Positions 24,663 through 32,870 of a stretch of 64,000 nt of DNA are shown piece by piece. Positions within the stretch are counted from its first letter, which is position 1. Each line of letters begins with the position of its first letter. The position numbers and the translations under genes are program-made. The notes beneath the pieces are model-generated. The model was not told the DNA's origin, made no database searches, and worked only from the letters and a program-made list of their open reading frames with translations. Location of the stretch: positions 11,484 through 75,483 of the forward strand of contig CAYYJN010000006.1 of assembly GCA_964472275.1 (NCBI GenBank). The letters run 5' to 3'. This stretch comes from JAFDVN01 sp964472275 (GTDB lineage: Bacteria > Acidobacteriota > Holophagae > Holophagales > Holophagaceae).

Positions 24663-25385
24663 TCAGGCCTTCTCGAAGAAGAGCACCACCATGCCGAAGC
24701 CCACGCGGTCGCCGGGGCTCAGCTCGCGCGCGTCGCCAGGCTGGACGCGGTCGCCCTTCACATAGGTGCCGTTGGCGACGCCGGGCTCCTCCAGCAGGAA
24801 GTAGCGGCCGTGCTCGCAGAGGATGCGCGCGTGGCGGCGGCTCACGCTGAGGTTGTGGTCCTCGGTGGTGAGGTCCACATCGGGATGCACGCCGGTGGTG
24901 GGGTCGTAGCGGCCCACGAGCGAACCGTGGGCGAGGATGGGGTATTTCTTGCCCGTGAGCACGGAGACGAGCTGGGCCACGGGCTGGGCCACCTTCATCT
25001 TCTGGCTCTTGCTCAGGTTCTCGTCCAGCTTCTCGGACATCTCCCGGTTGCGCTGGGCCATGCGCTGCATCATCTTCACGGCCACTTCCGGGTTCTGCTT
25101 GATCATCTTGAGGAAAGTGCCGCGGCTGATGGCGATGAGGTCCGAATCCTCCATGGCCACGGCCGTGAGGGCGCGGGGCAACGCCTCCAGCAGGCTGCCT
25201 TCGCCGAAGAAGTCGCCCTTGCCGAACTCCTCCGCCCACTCGCCCTTGGCTTCCTCGCCCACATAGAGGCGCACCTTGCCCGTCAGGATGACGAACATCT
25301 GCTGACCCATCTCCCCGCGGGTGAAGATGGTCTCGCCTTCCTTGAAGTGGACTTTGCTCTGCTCGATGAAATTGGAGTCGGCCAT
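24663..25385 (-). CDS. Cyclic-nucleotide-binding domain fused to FHA domain
   Basis: The ATG at 25385 (MADSNFIEQ) gives 240 residues; an upstream extension of the open frame has no domain sequence. Residues 10-125 form a CRP-like cNMP-binding domain with GEMGQQMFVILTGKVRLYV and a phosphate-binding cassette FFGEGSLLEALPRALTAVA that keeps the conserved Glu and Arg. A helix links to an FHA domain at about 150-235 (GSLVGRYDPTTG, LSVSRRHARILCE, VANGTYVKGDRVQPG), which binds phosphothreonine. So one small cytosolic protein joins second-messenger sensing to phosphoprotein recognition. There is no DNA-binding domain. Confidence 0.88.
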   Translation of the reverse strand: MADSNFIEQSKVHFKEGETIFTRGEMGQQMFVILTGKVRLYVGEEAKGEWAEEFGKGDFFGEGSLLEALPRALTAVAMEDSDLIAISRGTFLKMIKQNPEVAVKMMQRMAQRNREMSEKLDENLSKSQKMKVAQPVAQLVSVLTGKKYPILAHGSLVGRYDPTTGVHPDVDLTTEDHNLSVSRRHARILCEHGRYFLLEEPGVANGTYVKGDRVQPGDARELSPGDRVGFGMVVLFFEKA

Positions 25386-25504
25386 GGGTCGCTTTGATTT
25401 CGTTTCCCACGATACCCGGGCGAGCATCGTCCCGCTTTCTTTTTGTGGGACCACTGAAGGTTGGCCCCATCGCGTCCGCCCTTGGACGCAAGGCGTCACA
25501 ACGC

Positions 25505-26047
25505 TTATCGCGGTTGGCCGACGCTCCAGTTCACAGGCCCCCTGAACACTTCCGTCATCAAGGCTTCCAGGCGCTGAGCCTCCGCCTCGGAGAAGGCATC
25601 CAAAGTAGGCGAATCGAGATCCAGGACCGCGCGAAGACGGCCTTCGCCATCCTTCACCGGAATCACCAGTTCGCTGCGCGTGGCGTCGTCGCAGGCGATG
25701 TGGCCCGGAAAGGCCTGGACATCGGGAACAAGCTGCGTCTGCCCGCTGCGCGCCGCCGCGCCGCAGACGCCGCGCTCGAAGGCGATGCGCAGGCAGCCCA
25801 TGCCGCCCTGGTACGGCCCCACCGCGAGCATCCGCTCCTCCACCCGGCGATAGAAGCCGCACCAGTTGGTCTGAGGCAGCGTTTCCCACAGCAGACAGGC
25901 CAGCGTGGCCTGCAGCGCGATCTCATCGCGTTCGCCTTCCAGCGCCGCGCGGATCTGGGGCAGCGCCTCCTCCAGACGGGCGACGCGCTCCGCGACGGGC
26001 AACAGCGTTCCCCGCGCCACTTTCGCCAGCAGAATCCCTTCGGACAC
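25505..26047 (-). CDS. msrC: Free methionine-(R)-sulfoxide reductase (GAF fold)
   Basis: I start at the GTG at 26047 because GGAGG lies five bases before it; this gives 180 residues, the family size, while the open frame runs on upstream without family sequence. The GAF domain has NWCGFYRR, the active-site region LAVGPYQGGMGC, GRGVCGAAA-type FERGVCGAAA and DVQAFPGHIACD, so all three conserved cysteines (GMGC, GVCG, HIAC) are present. It reduces free Met-R-sulfoxide with thioredoxin. The start is only 24 bp from the divergent lpxK start. Confidence 0.9.
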   Translation of the reverse strand: MSEGILLAKVARGTLLPVAERVARLEEALPQIRAALEGERDEIALQATLACLLWETLPQTNWCGFYRRVEERMLAVGPYQGGMGCLRIAFERGVCGAAARSGQTQLVPDVQAFPGHIACDDATRSELVIPVKDGEGRLRAVLDLDSPTLDAFSEAEAQRLEALMTEVFRGPVNWSVGQPR

Positions 26048-26071
26048 GGCAACCTCCGCTACTCTCTTCCC

Positions 26072-27124
26072 ATGTCCATTCTGCGCTACCTGGCTTCGCC
26101 CCTGGCGCCCGTCTACGCCCTGACGACGGCGCTCCGGAACCGGGGCTATGACCAGCACCCGGAGCGGGCGGCGAAGGTCGGGCTGCCCGTGATCAGCGTC
26201 GGCAACCTCAGCACGGGCGGCACGGGGAAGACGCCCGTCACGCTCTTTCTCGCGGAGGGCCTGCGGACGGCGGGAATCGAGACGGGCATCCTGAGCCGCG
26301 GCCACGGCGGCAAGCGCAAGACGGATCCCATGGCGGTCATGCCCGACACCGAGGCCGCCGCCTGCGGCGACGAGCCCGCGTTGATGGCCCGCCGCCTTGG
26401 GCCGGGCCGCGTCTTCGTCGGCCGCAAGCGCGTTGACGCCGCGCGTCTGGCCCGCGCCACCGCGCCGGAGCTGAAGGCACTGCTCCTGGACGACGGCTTC
26501 CAGCACCGCGCCCTGCACCGCGATCTGGATCTGCTCCTGCTCGACGGCTCGCGCCTGTGGGGCAACGGGTTCCAACTTCCCTTGGGCGATCTCCGCGAAT
26601 CCACGGCTGGGGCACGGCGCGCCCACGCGCTCGTCGTCACCCGCGCGGCCCGCGTGAAGGATCGCGCCGCCGTGGAAGCGTGGTGGCGCGCGCACGGCGG
26701 CGGCGGCCCGATCTTCTGGGTGGACTTCCGGCTTTCCCGATTGCGCCCGATGGATGAGGCGCGCGCCTCCATCGCCCTGCCTGAAGCGGTGCCTCAGCCT
26801 TCCTTCGCCTGGTGCGGCCTCGGCAACCCCGAAGCCTTCTTCGCCGACCTCCGTTCCGCGGGCGTGGCCATGCGCGACGCGGCGCGCTTCAGCGACCACC
26901 ACGGCCCCACGCCAGATGAGCTCGAAGGCCTAGACGCCGAAGCCGTCCACATCGGCGCGACGCGCCTCCTCTGCACCGCGAAGGACGCCGTGAAGCTCAC
27001 CGAAGACCACCTCGCCGCCCTCACCCTGCCCCTCTTCATCGCCGAGCAGGAAGTGGAAGGCGGAGAAGCCTTGCTGGCCTTCGTGAAGGCCAAGCTGGCG
27101 GAGCTGCAAGCCCAAGCTGATTGA
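26072..27124 (+). CDS. lpxK: Tetraacyldisaccharide 4'-kinase
   Basis: LpxK phosphorylates the 4' position of the lipid A disaccharide at the inner membrane. The ATG at 26072 gives 350 residues, beginning with a membrane-contacting N-terminus (ILRYLASPLAPVYALTTALRNRGYD). The P-loop is VGNLSTGGTGKTPVT at about residues 45-59; also present are SRGHGG, GDEPALMARR, VFVGRKRVDAA, LDDGFQHRALHRDLDLLLLD and the C-terminal DHHGPT. It shows that the host makes lipid A. The gene is followed 17 bp later by tRNA-Gly. Confidence 0.95.
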   Translation: MSILRYLASPLAPVYALTTALRNRGYDQHPERAAKVGLPVISVGNLSTGGTGKTPVTLFLAEGLRTAGIETGILSRGHGGKRKTDPMAVMPDTEAAACGDEPALMARRLGPGRVFVGRKRVDAARLARATAPELKALLLDDGFQHRALHRDLDLLLLDGSRLWGNGFQLPLGDLRESTAGARRAHALVVTRAARVKDRAAVEAWWRAHGGGGPIFWVDFRLSRLRPMDEARASIALPEAVPQPSFAWCGLGNPEAFFADLRSAGVAMRDAARFSDHHGPTPDELEGLDAEAVHIGATRLLCTAKDAVKLTEDHLAALTLPLFIAEQEVEGGEALLAFVKAKLAELQAQAD

Positions 27125-27141
27125 GCTATCCTGGAATCAGC

Positions 27142-27216
27142 GCGGGCGTAGTTCAGTGGTAGAACGCAAGCTTCCCAAGCTTGATGTCGTGGGTTCAATC
27201 CCCATCGCCCGCTCCA
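27142..27216 (+). tRNA. tRNA-Gly (anticodon CCC)
   Basis: A 75-nt cloverleaf with encoded CCA. Acceptor GCGGGCG (27142-27148) pairs with CGCCCGC (27206-27212); D-arm GTTC/GAAC; anticodon stem CAAGC/GCTTG with loop TTCCCAA, anticodon CCC at 27174-27176; T-arm GTGGG-TTCAATC-CCCAT. It follows lpxK by 17 bp, so it could be processed from the same transcript. Confidence 0.97.
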
Positions 27217-27219
27217 ATC

Positions 27220-27239
27220 CCGGCCCCGCGAGGGGCCGG
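27220..27239. terminator. Hairpin after tRNA-Gly
   Basis: CCGGCCCC, loop GCGA, GGGGCCGG, four bases beyond the CCA end. There is no T-run (ACTCATG follows), so it may be a 3'-trailer processing structure rather than an efficient terminator. Confidence 0.55.
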
Positions 27240-27250
27240 ACTCATGTAAG

Positions 27251-27265
27251 GCGGTGGGGATTGAA
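27251..27265 (-). other. Inverted partial copy of the tRNA-Gly T-arm
   Basis: GCGGTGGGGATTGAA is the reverse complement of the T-loop/T-stem/acceptor stretch TTCAATCCCCATCGC (27194-27208) with a single mismatch (14 of 15). It lies 35 bp beyond the tRNA, with the GC hairpin in between. In an unprocessed transcript it could pair with the T-arm. Confidence 0.6.
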
Positions 27266-27290
27266 TCGCCGGGGCCTGCGTTCCGGCCAA

Positions 27291-27330
27291 GGCCCGAAGC
27301 CCGAGGTCCGAGGTCCGAGGCCCGTGGCCC
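27291..27330. repeat. Half element f (GGTCCGAGG/GGCCCGAGG words)
   Basis: A run of words GCCCGAAG, CCCGAGGTCCGAGGTCCGAGG, CCCGTGGCCC, ending 5 bp before the stop of the minus-strand 367-residue gene. It shares GAGGCCCGTGGCCC with element e (opposite orientation) and its words with hairpin i. Confidence 0.6.
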
Positions 27331-27335
27331 ACCCC

Positions 27336-28439
27336 TCACCCCTTCCCGGAGGACTTCGACTCGAGGAAGCGCTTGGCTTCGCGGCGGAGGACTTCGGGGA
27401 TGTTCTTGTCGCGCTGCATGAGCTTCATGTCGAATTCGTTGATGCGCTTCAGATTCGACATGGCGAGGGCGATGGGCGTGCGCGGGTTGTAGACGATGGC
27501 TTTGACGATGGTGTACTTCTTCATCCATTCGCGGTTCATGCTGATGACCCGCAGCACGCCTTCGTGGATGGTGCGCATGTTGGCGATGAAGGCCACTTCG
27601 CCTTCGGTGATGCGGCCGTTGCGCACCACATTCTCCTGGATGAGGCGATTGGCCTCGCGGATGAGGATGGTGCGCTCCTCCTTGCCGCCCTTGATGGCGA
27701 GCATGATCTTCTGATTCGTCTTCAGCCGCGCGATGCGCTTGGCGATGGAGAGGCTGACCTCTTCGCCCTCGAAGGCCTTGATGGCCTGCACGATGGCTTC
27801 CGGATCGGCCTCGGCGCCTTCCTCCAGCTTGGCTTCGCGCTCCTCCTTGCTCTCCTCCTTGGGCATCGGGAGTTCGGCCCAGGCCTTGTCCAGGCGGCCG
27901 GCCTCCACTTCATCCAGGACTTCGAGGCGCTCCTTCTTCACCTCTTCGGGGACGATCTTCAGCACCTCGAAGCGGAACTCGTTGATGCGCCGCTTGAGGT
28001 TGTATTCCGCCGCCGGGTGCTGCTCCAGCAGGTCGAGGATCACCGGGCGCTGAATCCAGAGCACCTGGTTGTTGGAGATGATGTCGAGGGCCGGGCCGGG
28101 CAGGCTGGGGATGGCCCGCTCCACGATCTCCGCGGTGAGGTCCGGATGGAGCAGCGCGGCCTCGAGGATCGTGAACTCGCGGCGATGGCGCAGCACCAGT
28201 TCCAGCGGCGCGGGCGGCTGGATGCGCTCCATCAGGAGGCCCTGCAGGACGGATTCCGGGATGGATTGGAAACTTTGCAGCGCGCGCTCGGCGAAGGGCG
28301 AACCGCTGATCACCGCGTGGGCCTGGGCGTGGATGAAGTCCGCGGGCGGCACGGGCAGGCTGCCCCCCAGGAGCGCCAGCACCATGGGCTCCGGAAGCTG
28401 TTGGGCGAGATACCGTTCGACGATCGGGTGCAAGGTCAC
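27336..28439 (-). CDS. Hypothetical helical protein, last gene of the eight-gene run
   Basis: 367 residues with no signal peptide or membrane segment. It is strongly helical: an N-terminal half of leucine-rich short helices (ILEAALLHPDLTAEIVERAIPSL; VLWIQRPVILDLLEQHP), a charged acidic linker near 185-215 (PKEESKEEREAKLEEGAEADPE), and a C-terminal half with LARLKTNQKIMLAIKGG-type sequence (RIARLKTNQKIMLAIKGGKE). The pattern resembles HEAT/ARM-like solenoids, but I do not recognise the family. Its start overlaps the RodZ-like stop (ATGA), pointing to a cytosolic partner of that protein. Confidence 0.8.
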   Translation of the reverse strand: MTLHPIVERYLAQQLPEPMVLALLGGSLPVPPADFIHAQAHAVISGSPFAERALQSFQSIPESVLQGLLMERIQPPAPLELVLRHRREFTILEAALLHPDLTAEIVERAIPSLPGPALDIISNNQVLWIQRPVILDLLEQHPAAEYNLKRRINEFRFEVLKIVPEEVKKERLEVLDEVEAGRLDKAWAELPMPKEESKEEREAKLEEGAEADPEAIVQAIKAFEGEEVSLSIAKRIARLKTNQKIMLAIKGGKEERTILIREANRLIQENVVRNGRITEGEVAFIANMRTIHEGVLRVISMNREWMKKYTIVKAIVYNPRTPIALAMSNLKRINEFDMKLMQRDKNIPEVLRREAKRFLESKSSGKG

Positions 28440-29305
28440 TCCAGGTTTGGCTTGGGCGCGGCCCCATCCGCGTCCGGCGACGGCTCCTCGGGCGGAGGAA
28501 GCGGCTGCTCAGGCGCCGGTTCCTGGGTCGGGGGTTCCACGGGAACGGGCTGGGGACGCGGGCGGCGCCAGACTCCATTCTCATCGAAACGGCCGCTCCA
28601 TGGTTCCCCCACGCTCGCGCCGGTGGCGAGGGGCTTGCCGGCCACTTCCACCTGGACCACGCCTCCATTGGAAAGGCTCAGCGTGAAGGGACCCTTCACC
28701 CGCAGCTTCCACGGATCGGAAACTTGGAGCGTGCGCGCCAGCTTCACGCCATCCGCGCCCACCGCCTCCGCGTCGCAGGTGTCCATGGCGCGGAGCGAGA
28801 CGAGGATGCCTTCGCCGGAGACGGGCGCTTCGGGCAGCAACTCGCCCAGGACGGGATAGGGCGTCGTGGCTCGCGGCGGAGGGGGTGGCACCGCGAGACG
28901 CGGCGGCTGGTCCAACCAGGCGGCGGGTCCGCGGCCGCGCAGGCTCCGCCCGGGAATGACGAGCCAGGCGAGCAGCGCGATGGAGCCAAGGCCAAGGGCC
29001 ACCATCGCTCCGCGTTCCAGGCGCTCCAGCTTGGGATCGGGCGGGGTGTCGGTGAGCGCGCCAGGCACGAGGCCCAGCGCATCGGGATGATGCTCCAGAT
29101 CCATGCGGAGCCGCGCCGCGATTTGCCGGGTCAGGGGCCGCTGGCGCCCGGGCGGGATGGCCTCCCAGTCATCGGCCTCCACCGCCCTGAGGATGCGCGG
29201 CGTCAGTTTCAGTTCCTCCGCCAACTGCTCCAGGCTGAGGCCCTGAACCTCCCGCGCCTCTTTGAGCAGCGCGCCGATGGAACGGCGATCAGACTCCTCG
29301 CTCAC
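28436..29305 (-). CDS. RodZ-like protein: HTH, transmembrane helix, periplasmic domain
   Basis: 289 residues. An N-terminal HTH_25-type domain (IGALLKEAREVQGLSLEQLAEELKLTPRILRAVEADDW) occupies residues 9-45. A transmembrane helix follows near 100-120 (MVALGLGSIALLAWLVIPG), then a Pro-rich linker, a DUF4115-like domain near 155-230 (ILVSLRAMDTCDAEAVGADGVKL, FTLSLSNGGVVQVEVAGKPL), and a Pro/Glu tail. RodZ couples MreB to the cell-wall machinery, but mre genes are absent here. It could equally be a membrane-tethered regulator of the RodZ/YmfM type. It is coupled to the helical protein and 16 bp from moxR. Confidence 0.8.
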   Translation of the reverse strand: MSEESDRRSIGALLKEAREVQGLSLEQLAEELKLTPRILRAVEADDWEAIPPGRQRPLTRQIAARLRMDLEHHPDALGLVPGALTDTPPDPKLERLERGAMVALGLGSIALLAWLVIPGRSLRGRGPAAWLDQPPRLAVPPPPPRATTPYPVLGELLPEAPVSGEGILVSLRAMDTCDAEAVGADGVKLARTLQVSDPWKLRVKGPFTLSLSNGGVVQVEVAGKPLATGASVGEPWSGRFDENGVWRRPRPQPVPVEPPTQEPAPEQPLPPPEEPSPDADGAAPKPNLE

Positions 29306-29321
29306 GGCTTCCAGCCCGCGT

Positions 29322-30296
29322 TCATGGCTTCCAGCCTACGGGCGTCCCCGCGAGCACTTTGCCGAGATGGTCGCGCCGTTCCTGGCGCAGCAGACGGCGG
29401 TCGTCCAGGCTGCCGCGGTGGGCCATCACATCCGCGAAGGTCGCTTGCAGATCATCGGGCGTGGCGAAGTCCCGGCCCGCCAGCCACGCCTCGGCCTGGG
29501 AGAGCGCGAGCCAGTGGCGGAAGGCGCGGGTGGAGCAGAAGGCGCCTTCCGCGCGCATCTTTGCGACCACGCGTTCGGCGTAGTCCAACAGAGGGTCGGC
29601 GAGCTGCACGGCCTTCACGGCTCTTCTCGCCGCGCGCCAGCCATCCAGATCCAGACTCGGGATGAGCTGCTCCACGCGCTCGGCGCCCGCTTCGCCCTTG
29701 AGGACTTTGCGCTCGGCGGAACGCTCGGGATAACCGAGATGCACGACGCAGGCGAAGCGATCGAGCTGGCTTTCCGGAAGCGGGAAGGTGCCCGCGTGAT
29801 CGAGCGGATTCTGCGTGGCCACGACGAAGAAGGGGTCGGGCAGCGGCAGGCTTTGGCGATCCAGCGTCACCTGCCCTTCCACCATCACCTCGAGCAGCGC
29901 GCTCTGAGTCTTGGGGCCGATGCGGTTCAGCTCATCCATGAGCAGCACATGGCAGAACACCGGCCCGGGCTGGAAGCGGAAGGCCTGGGCTTGGGCATCC
30001 CAGAGGTGAACGCCCAGCAGATCCGAAGGCAGCAGATCGTTGGTGCCCTGCACGCGCTGGAAGGTTCCGCCAAGGACGCGCGCGAGCCCCTTCGCCAGCG
30101 TCGTCTTGCCCACGCCCGGAAGGTCCTCCAGCAGCAGATGCCCGCCCGCGAGCAGCGTCGCCAGCGCGCGCCGAACTTGCGCCTCCTTGCCCACCACGAC
30201 CCGCTGCAGCGCCGCCAGGCTCGCGAGGGCCGCGGGCCGCGGATTGGAGGCGACGGGAGGAGGGGCGGCAGGAGGGGTCTGGGCGGGATCGTTCAT
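29322..30296 (-). CDS. MoxR-family AAA+ ATPase
   Basis: 324 residues with the MoxR arrangement: Walker A LPGVGKTTLAKGLA near residue 60, QGTNDLLPSDLLG, Walker B LLMDELNRIGPKTQSALLEVM near 120, sensor 1 FVVATQNPLDHAGTFPLPESQLDRF, and the C-terminal helical lid. Such ATPases act as chaperones, usually with a DUF58/VWA partner encoded next door. No DUF58 gene is visible here. Its ATG overlaps the stop of the response regulator (ATGA), and a Pro/Ala-rich 25-residue N-terminal extension is present. Confidence 0.9.
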   Translation of the reverse strand: MNDPAQTPPAAPPPVASNPRPAALASLAALQRVVVGKEAQVRRALATLLAGGHLLLEDLPGVGKTTLAKGLARVLGGTFQRVQGTNDLLPSDLLGVHLWDAQAQAFRFQPGPVFCHVLLMDELNRIGPKTQSALLEVMVEGQVTLDRQSLPLPDPFFVVATQNPLDHAGTFPLPESQLDRFACVVHLGYPERSAERKVLKGEAGAERVEQLIPSLDLDGWRAARRAVKAVQLADPLLDYAERVVAKMRAEGAFCSTRAFRHWLALSQAEAWLAGRDFATPDDLQATFADVMAHRGSLDDRRLLRQERRDHLGKVLAGTPVGWKP

Positions 30297-31525
30297 GGCG
30301 TGCCTTCATCCTCCAGCGGGATGCCCGCATCCCGCAAGCGCTGGGCCAGGACCCGCACGGTGAGCCCGAGCGCGTCCGCCGCCTTGGGCAGGTCGCCGCC
30401 CGCGTCGAGCAGCGCGCGGCGCAGCAGATGGGCGCGGCCGGACGCGGCCAAAGCCTGCTCCATCGCCTCCAGCGTTCCCCGGGCCGGCGTGGGCAGCAGC
30501 AACGCATCCGCCCCGACGGAGAATTCGGGCAGGCGCTTCAGCACCGGGCCTTCGTTCAGCAGCAACGCCCGCACCGCCGCCAATTCCAGTTCCCGCGCCT
30601 CACCGGGAAAGGCGTGGGCGAGCAGCGGCTTTTCCAGCGCGCGATCCATCACCGGGACCGGGCGGCCCGACGCGATCGCGGCCCGCGCCACGAAGGCCTG
30701 GAAGAGGGCCAGGCGGTCTTCCCGCCGCTCGGCGAGGGAAGGGACCGGAAGCGTCAACACGCCGAGCCGGTGCCGCAGCGCGACGGGGACGCCCTCCAAC
30801 GACGCGGCTCCGGCGCTCCAAGCGATGCCCCTGCCCGCTTCCGAGTCCAACGCGACGGCGACCGCATCCACCATGGCGCCATCCGCGCGCTCAAGATCGG
30901 CGAGGTGGAGGCTACCGCCGCGCAGCAGACGCAGCAAAGGCGCGAAGCCATCGTCGAGCGCCTCCATCGGTCGCACCACCTTGAACGGCGCGCCGGGCCT
31001 GCGGAGGGTGTGGAGGCGACGGGCCGCCCGCGCCTTCCCCGTGCCTGAGCGGCCCGTGAAGAGCACGGGATGATCCGTCTCCGCCGCGCGGCGCAGGCTC
31101 GCGTCGAGACTGCGCATCGCGGGGCTCAGGGCGATCCAAGGTTCATCCGCGGGCGGCGGCGGCGCGCCCACCAGCGCGCGGAGCCGCTCCAGCAGCGCGA
31201 GGAAGGCGTCGAGGTCGAAGGGCTTGGGCAGAAAGTCGTCCGTGCCCAGCTTCATGGCTTCGACGATGTCCTTGGGCTCGCCGAACGCGCTCATCAGCAC
31301 GGCGCGGATCTCGGGCCGCAGGCGCTTGGCGCGGCGGATGAGTTCGAGCCCGCTCATGCCCGGCAGGCGCAGGTCCGTCACCAGCACGGGAAAAGGGCGC
31401 GTCTCCAGATGCGCGAGCGCCTCCGCGGGGTCGGCCGCTGGCGTCACGGTCCAGTCCGACCCCGCCAGCGCCTTCACCAGCAGGTCCCGGAAGCTGTCTT
31501 TGTCCTCGACGAGGAGGAGATCCAT
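30293..31525 (-). CDS. Response regulator with degenerate AAA+ domain and Fis-type HTH
   Basis: I start at the ATG at 31525 (MDLLLVEDKDS), giving 410 residues. The receiver (1-115) has the phosphoacceptor Asp in VLVTDLRLPGMSG, plus the conserved Ser/Lys positions (LMSAFG, PKPF). The central part is NtrC-shaped: P-loop GRSGTGKARAARRL and a GGSLHLADLERADGA Walker-B-like segment. It lacks the GAFTGA loop needed to touch sigma-54, and several spacers are shortened. The C-terminus is a Fis-like HTH (LLRRALLDAGGDLPKAADALGL). It probably binds DNA without sigma-54 activation. It lies between aroDE (10 bp) and moxR (ATGA). Confidence 0.85.
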   Translation of the reverse strand: MDLLLVEDKDSFRDLLVKALAGSDWTVTPAADPAEALAHLETRPFPVLVTDLRLPGMSGLELIRRAKRLRPEIRAVLMSAFGEPKDIVEAMKLGTDDFLPKPFDLDAFLALLERLRALVGAPPPPADEPWIALSPAMRSLDASLRRAAETDHPVLFTGRSGTGKARAARRLHTLRRPGAPFKVVRPMEALDDGFAPLLRLLRGGSLHLADLERADGAMVDAVAVALDSEAGRGIAWSAGAASLEGVPVALRHRLGVLTLPVPSLAERREDRLALFQAFVARAAIASGRPVPVMDRALEKPLLAHAFPGEARELELAAVRALLLNEGPVLKRLPEFSVGADALLLPTPARGTLEAMEQALAASGRAHLLRRALLDAGGDLPKAADALGLTVRVLAQRLRDAGIPLEDEGTP

Positions 31526-31535
31526 AGCCGCTAGG

Positions 31536-32870
31536 CTAGCGGATCGCGGCGCGGAAGAGGCGGGATTGCGCGTCGGCCTGGGCTTCGAAGAGCGACGCGC
31601 CATCCACGAGCTCCAGGCCCTCCGCCCAGGCCTCGAAGGCCGTGCGCTCCTTGTAGACCCACTCCACCGCCCAACGCAGCGTGGGCCGCGCGGCTTCCAG
31701 CGCTTCGGGAAAAGGCATCGGGTCGCCGGGGATCATGCCGAGGCTCGTCGCTTGGATCACGCCGATAGGCGCGGCGCGATGGATGTCTTCGGGCGTGAGG
31801 CGCGCGGAACGCGAGACCTGGATCACCTTTCGCCCGAGCTCCTCCAGCACCTTCCGGCTCGCTTCCGCGACACCACCAGAGCCCAGCAGAAGCACGGGGC
31901 CCTTCGCCTTCGACGCGAGCGCGCTTCGCAGCGCGTCGGCGTCCGTGTTGGCGCCGCGCCAGGCGCCTTCTTCGCGCCAGATCGTGTTGAGCGGGCGGTC
32001 GAGGCCCAGCGCCTTCGGAAGCGTCTCCTTGAGCGGAGCCGTGATGCTCGCGGCGGGGATGGCGAGCGCGCCAAAGGCCTCGACCGCCTCTTCGGCGTCG
32101 TCACACTCCAGCGGCAGGTAGATCGCCTGCCCGTCGAGGCGCGGATTGTGGAAGGCTGGGCCTTTCGAATGCAGCACCGGCGAACCCAGCACGCCGAGCA
32201 ACGGCGCGCCCGGCTTCAGCTCCGCGCAGCTCCAGGCGCGCATCGCGGAAAGCGGCACCTGCCCTGGAGCGGCCGCGCCCGCGTCATCCGGAGCGGCGTA
32301 GGTGAACCCGCCGCCCCAGGCCCGTTGCAGGCAGCGGCTGGGAATCCCTTTCGGACCCATGAGAAAGGCCGAGAGCGGCAGGCCCCTTCCGAGCAGGGGC
32401 TTCAATCGCGCGTTGTCCGCGAGACGGTTCGCGTGGCCCACCCACTTGAAGGCGTCGCCTTCCGGCAGCGCGCCCAATCGCGATTCAAGATCGAACACCC
32501 CAGGCGCCACATGGACACTGCGCAGCACCTTCGTGCGCGCGCGATCCAGCCAGGTCGGCAGCAGAAGCTCCCATTCCAGGTCCACCCAAGCCGCGCCCGC
32601 CGCCACCGCTTCGCGAAGCCGCTCCAGGCGCGAAGGCCCATCCTCAGCCTTGCCCAGCTCCGAAACGCGGCGGTTGGTGACAAGGCATCGTCCGCCAAGA
32701 TCGCGCACCATGGCGTCCGCGTCGCGCTCCGGGAAAAGGTCCAGCCTCAACTCGGGCAGCGCGTCCCCCGGCAACGCCCGCGCGCAAGCGAGCGCCGCGT
32801 CCCAGGTCGCGTGCGTCAGGGTGACGATGAAGAAAGGCAAAACCACATCCACAGATTGCACAGATTCCAC
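31536..32870 (-). CDS. Fused 3-dehydroquinate dehydratase (type I) / shikimate dehydrogenase
   Basis: A bifunctional shikimate-pathway enzyme (444 residues from the GTG at 32870). Residues 10-200 resemble type I dehydroquinase: PELRLDLFPE, WVDLEWELL, RSVHV with the likely catalytic His and FKWVGHAN with the likely Schiff-base Lys. Residues 205-440 are AroE: GVLGSPVLHSKGPAFHN, ITAPLKE with the catalytic Lys, GANTDADAL with the catalytic Asp, and the NADP loop LLGSGGVAEA. The GTG at 32870 has GGAGG six bases upstream. An ATG at 32888 gives six more residues. Both starts lie inside repeat g. Confidence 0.9.
   Translation of the reverse strand: MESVQSVDVVLPFFIVTLTHATWDAALACARALPGDALPELRLDLFPERDADAMVRDLGGRCLVTNRRVSELGKAEDGPSRLERLREAVAAGAAWVDLEWELLLPTWLDRARTKVLRSVHVAPGVFDLESRLGALPEGDAFKWVGHANRLADNARLKPLLGRGLPLSAFLMGPKGIPSRCLQRAWGGGFTYAAPDDAGAAAPGQVPLSAMRAWSCAELKPGAPLLGVLGSPVLHSKGPAFHNPRLDGQAIYLPLECDDAEEAVEAFGALAIPAASITAPLKETLPKALGLDRPLNTIWREEGAWRGANTDADALRSALASKAKGPVLLLGSGGVAEASRKVLEELGRKVIQVSRSARLTPEDIHRAAPIGVIQATSLGMIPGDPMPFPEALEAARPTLRWAVEWVYKERTAFEAWAEGLELVDGASLFEAQADAQSRLFRAAIR

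Noticed and set aside
26048..26902. N-terminal extension of the msrC frame into the lpxK region
   Set aside because: It is antisense to lpxK; the GGAGG-preceded GTG at 26047 gives the normal family length.
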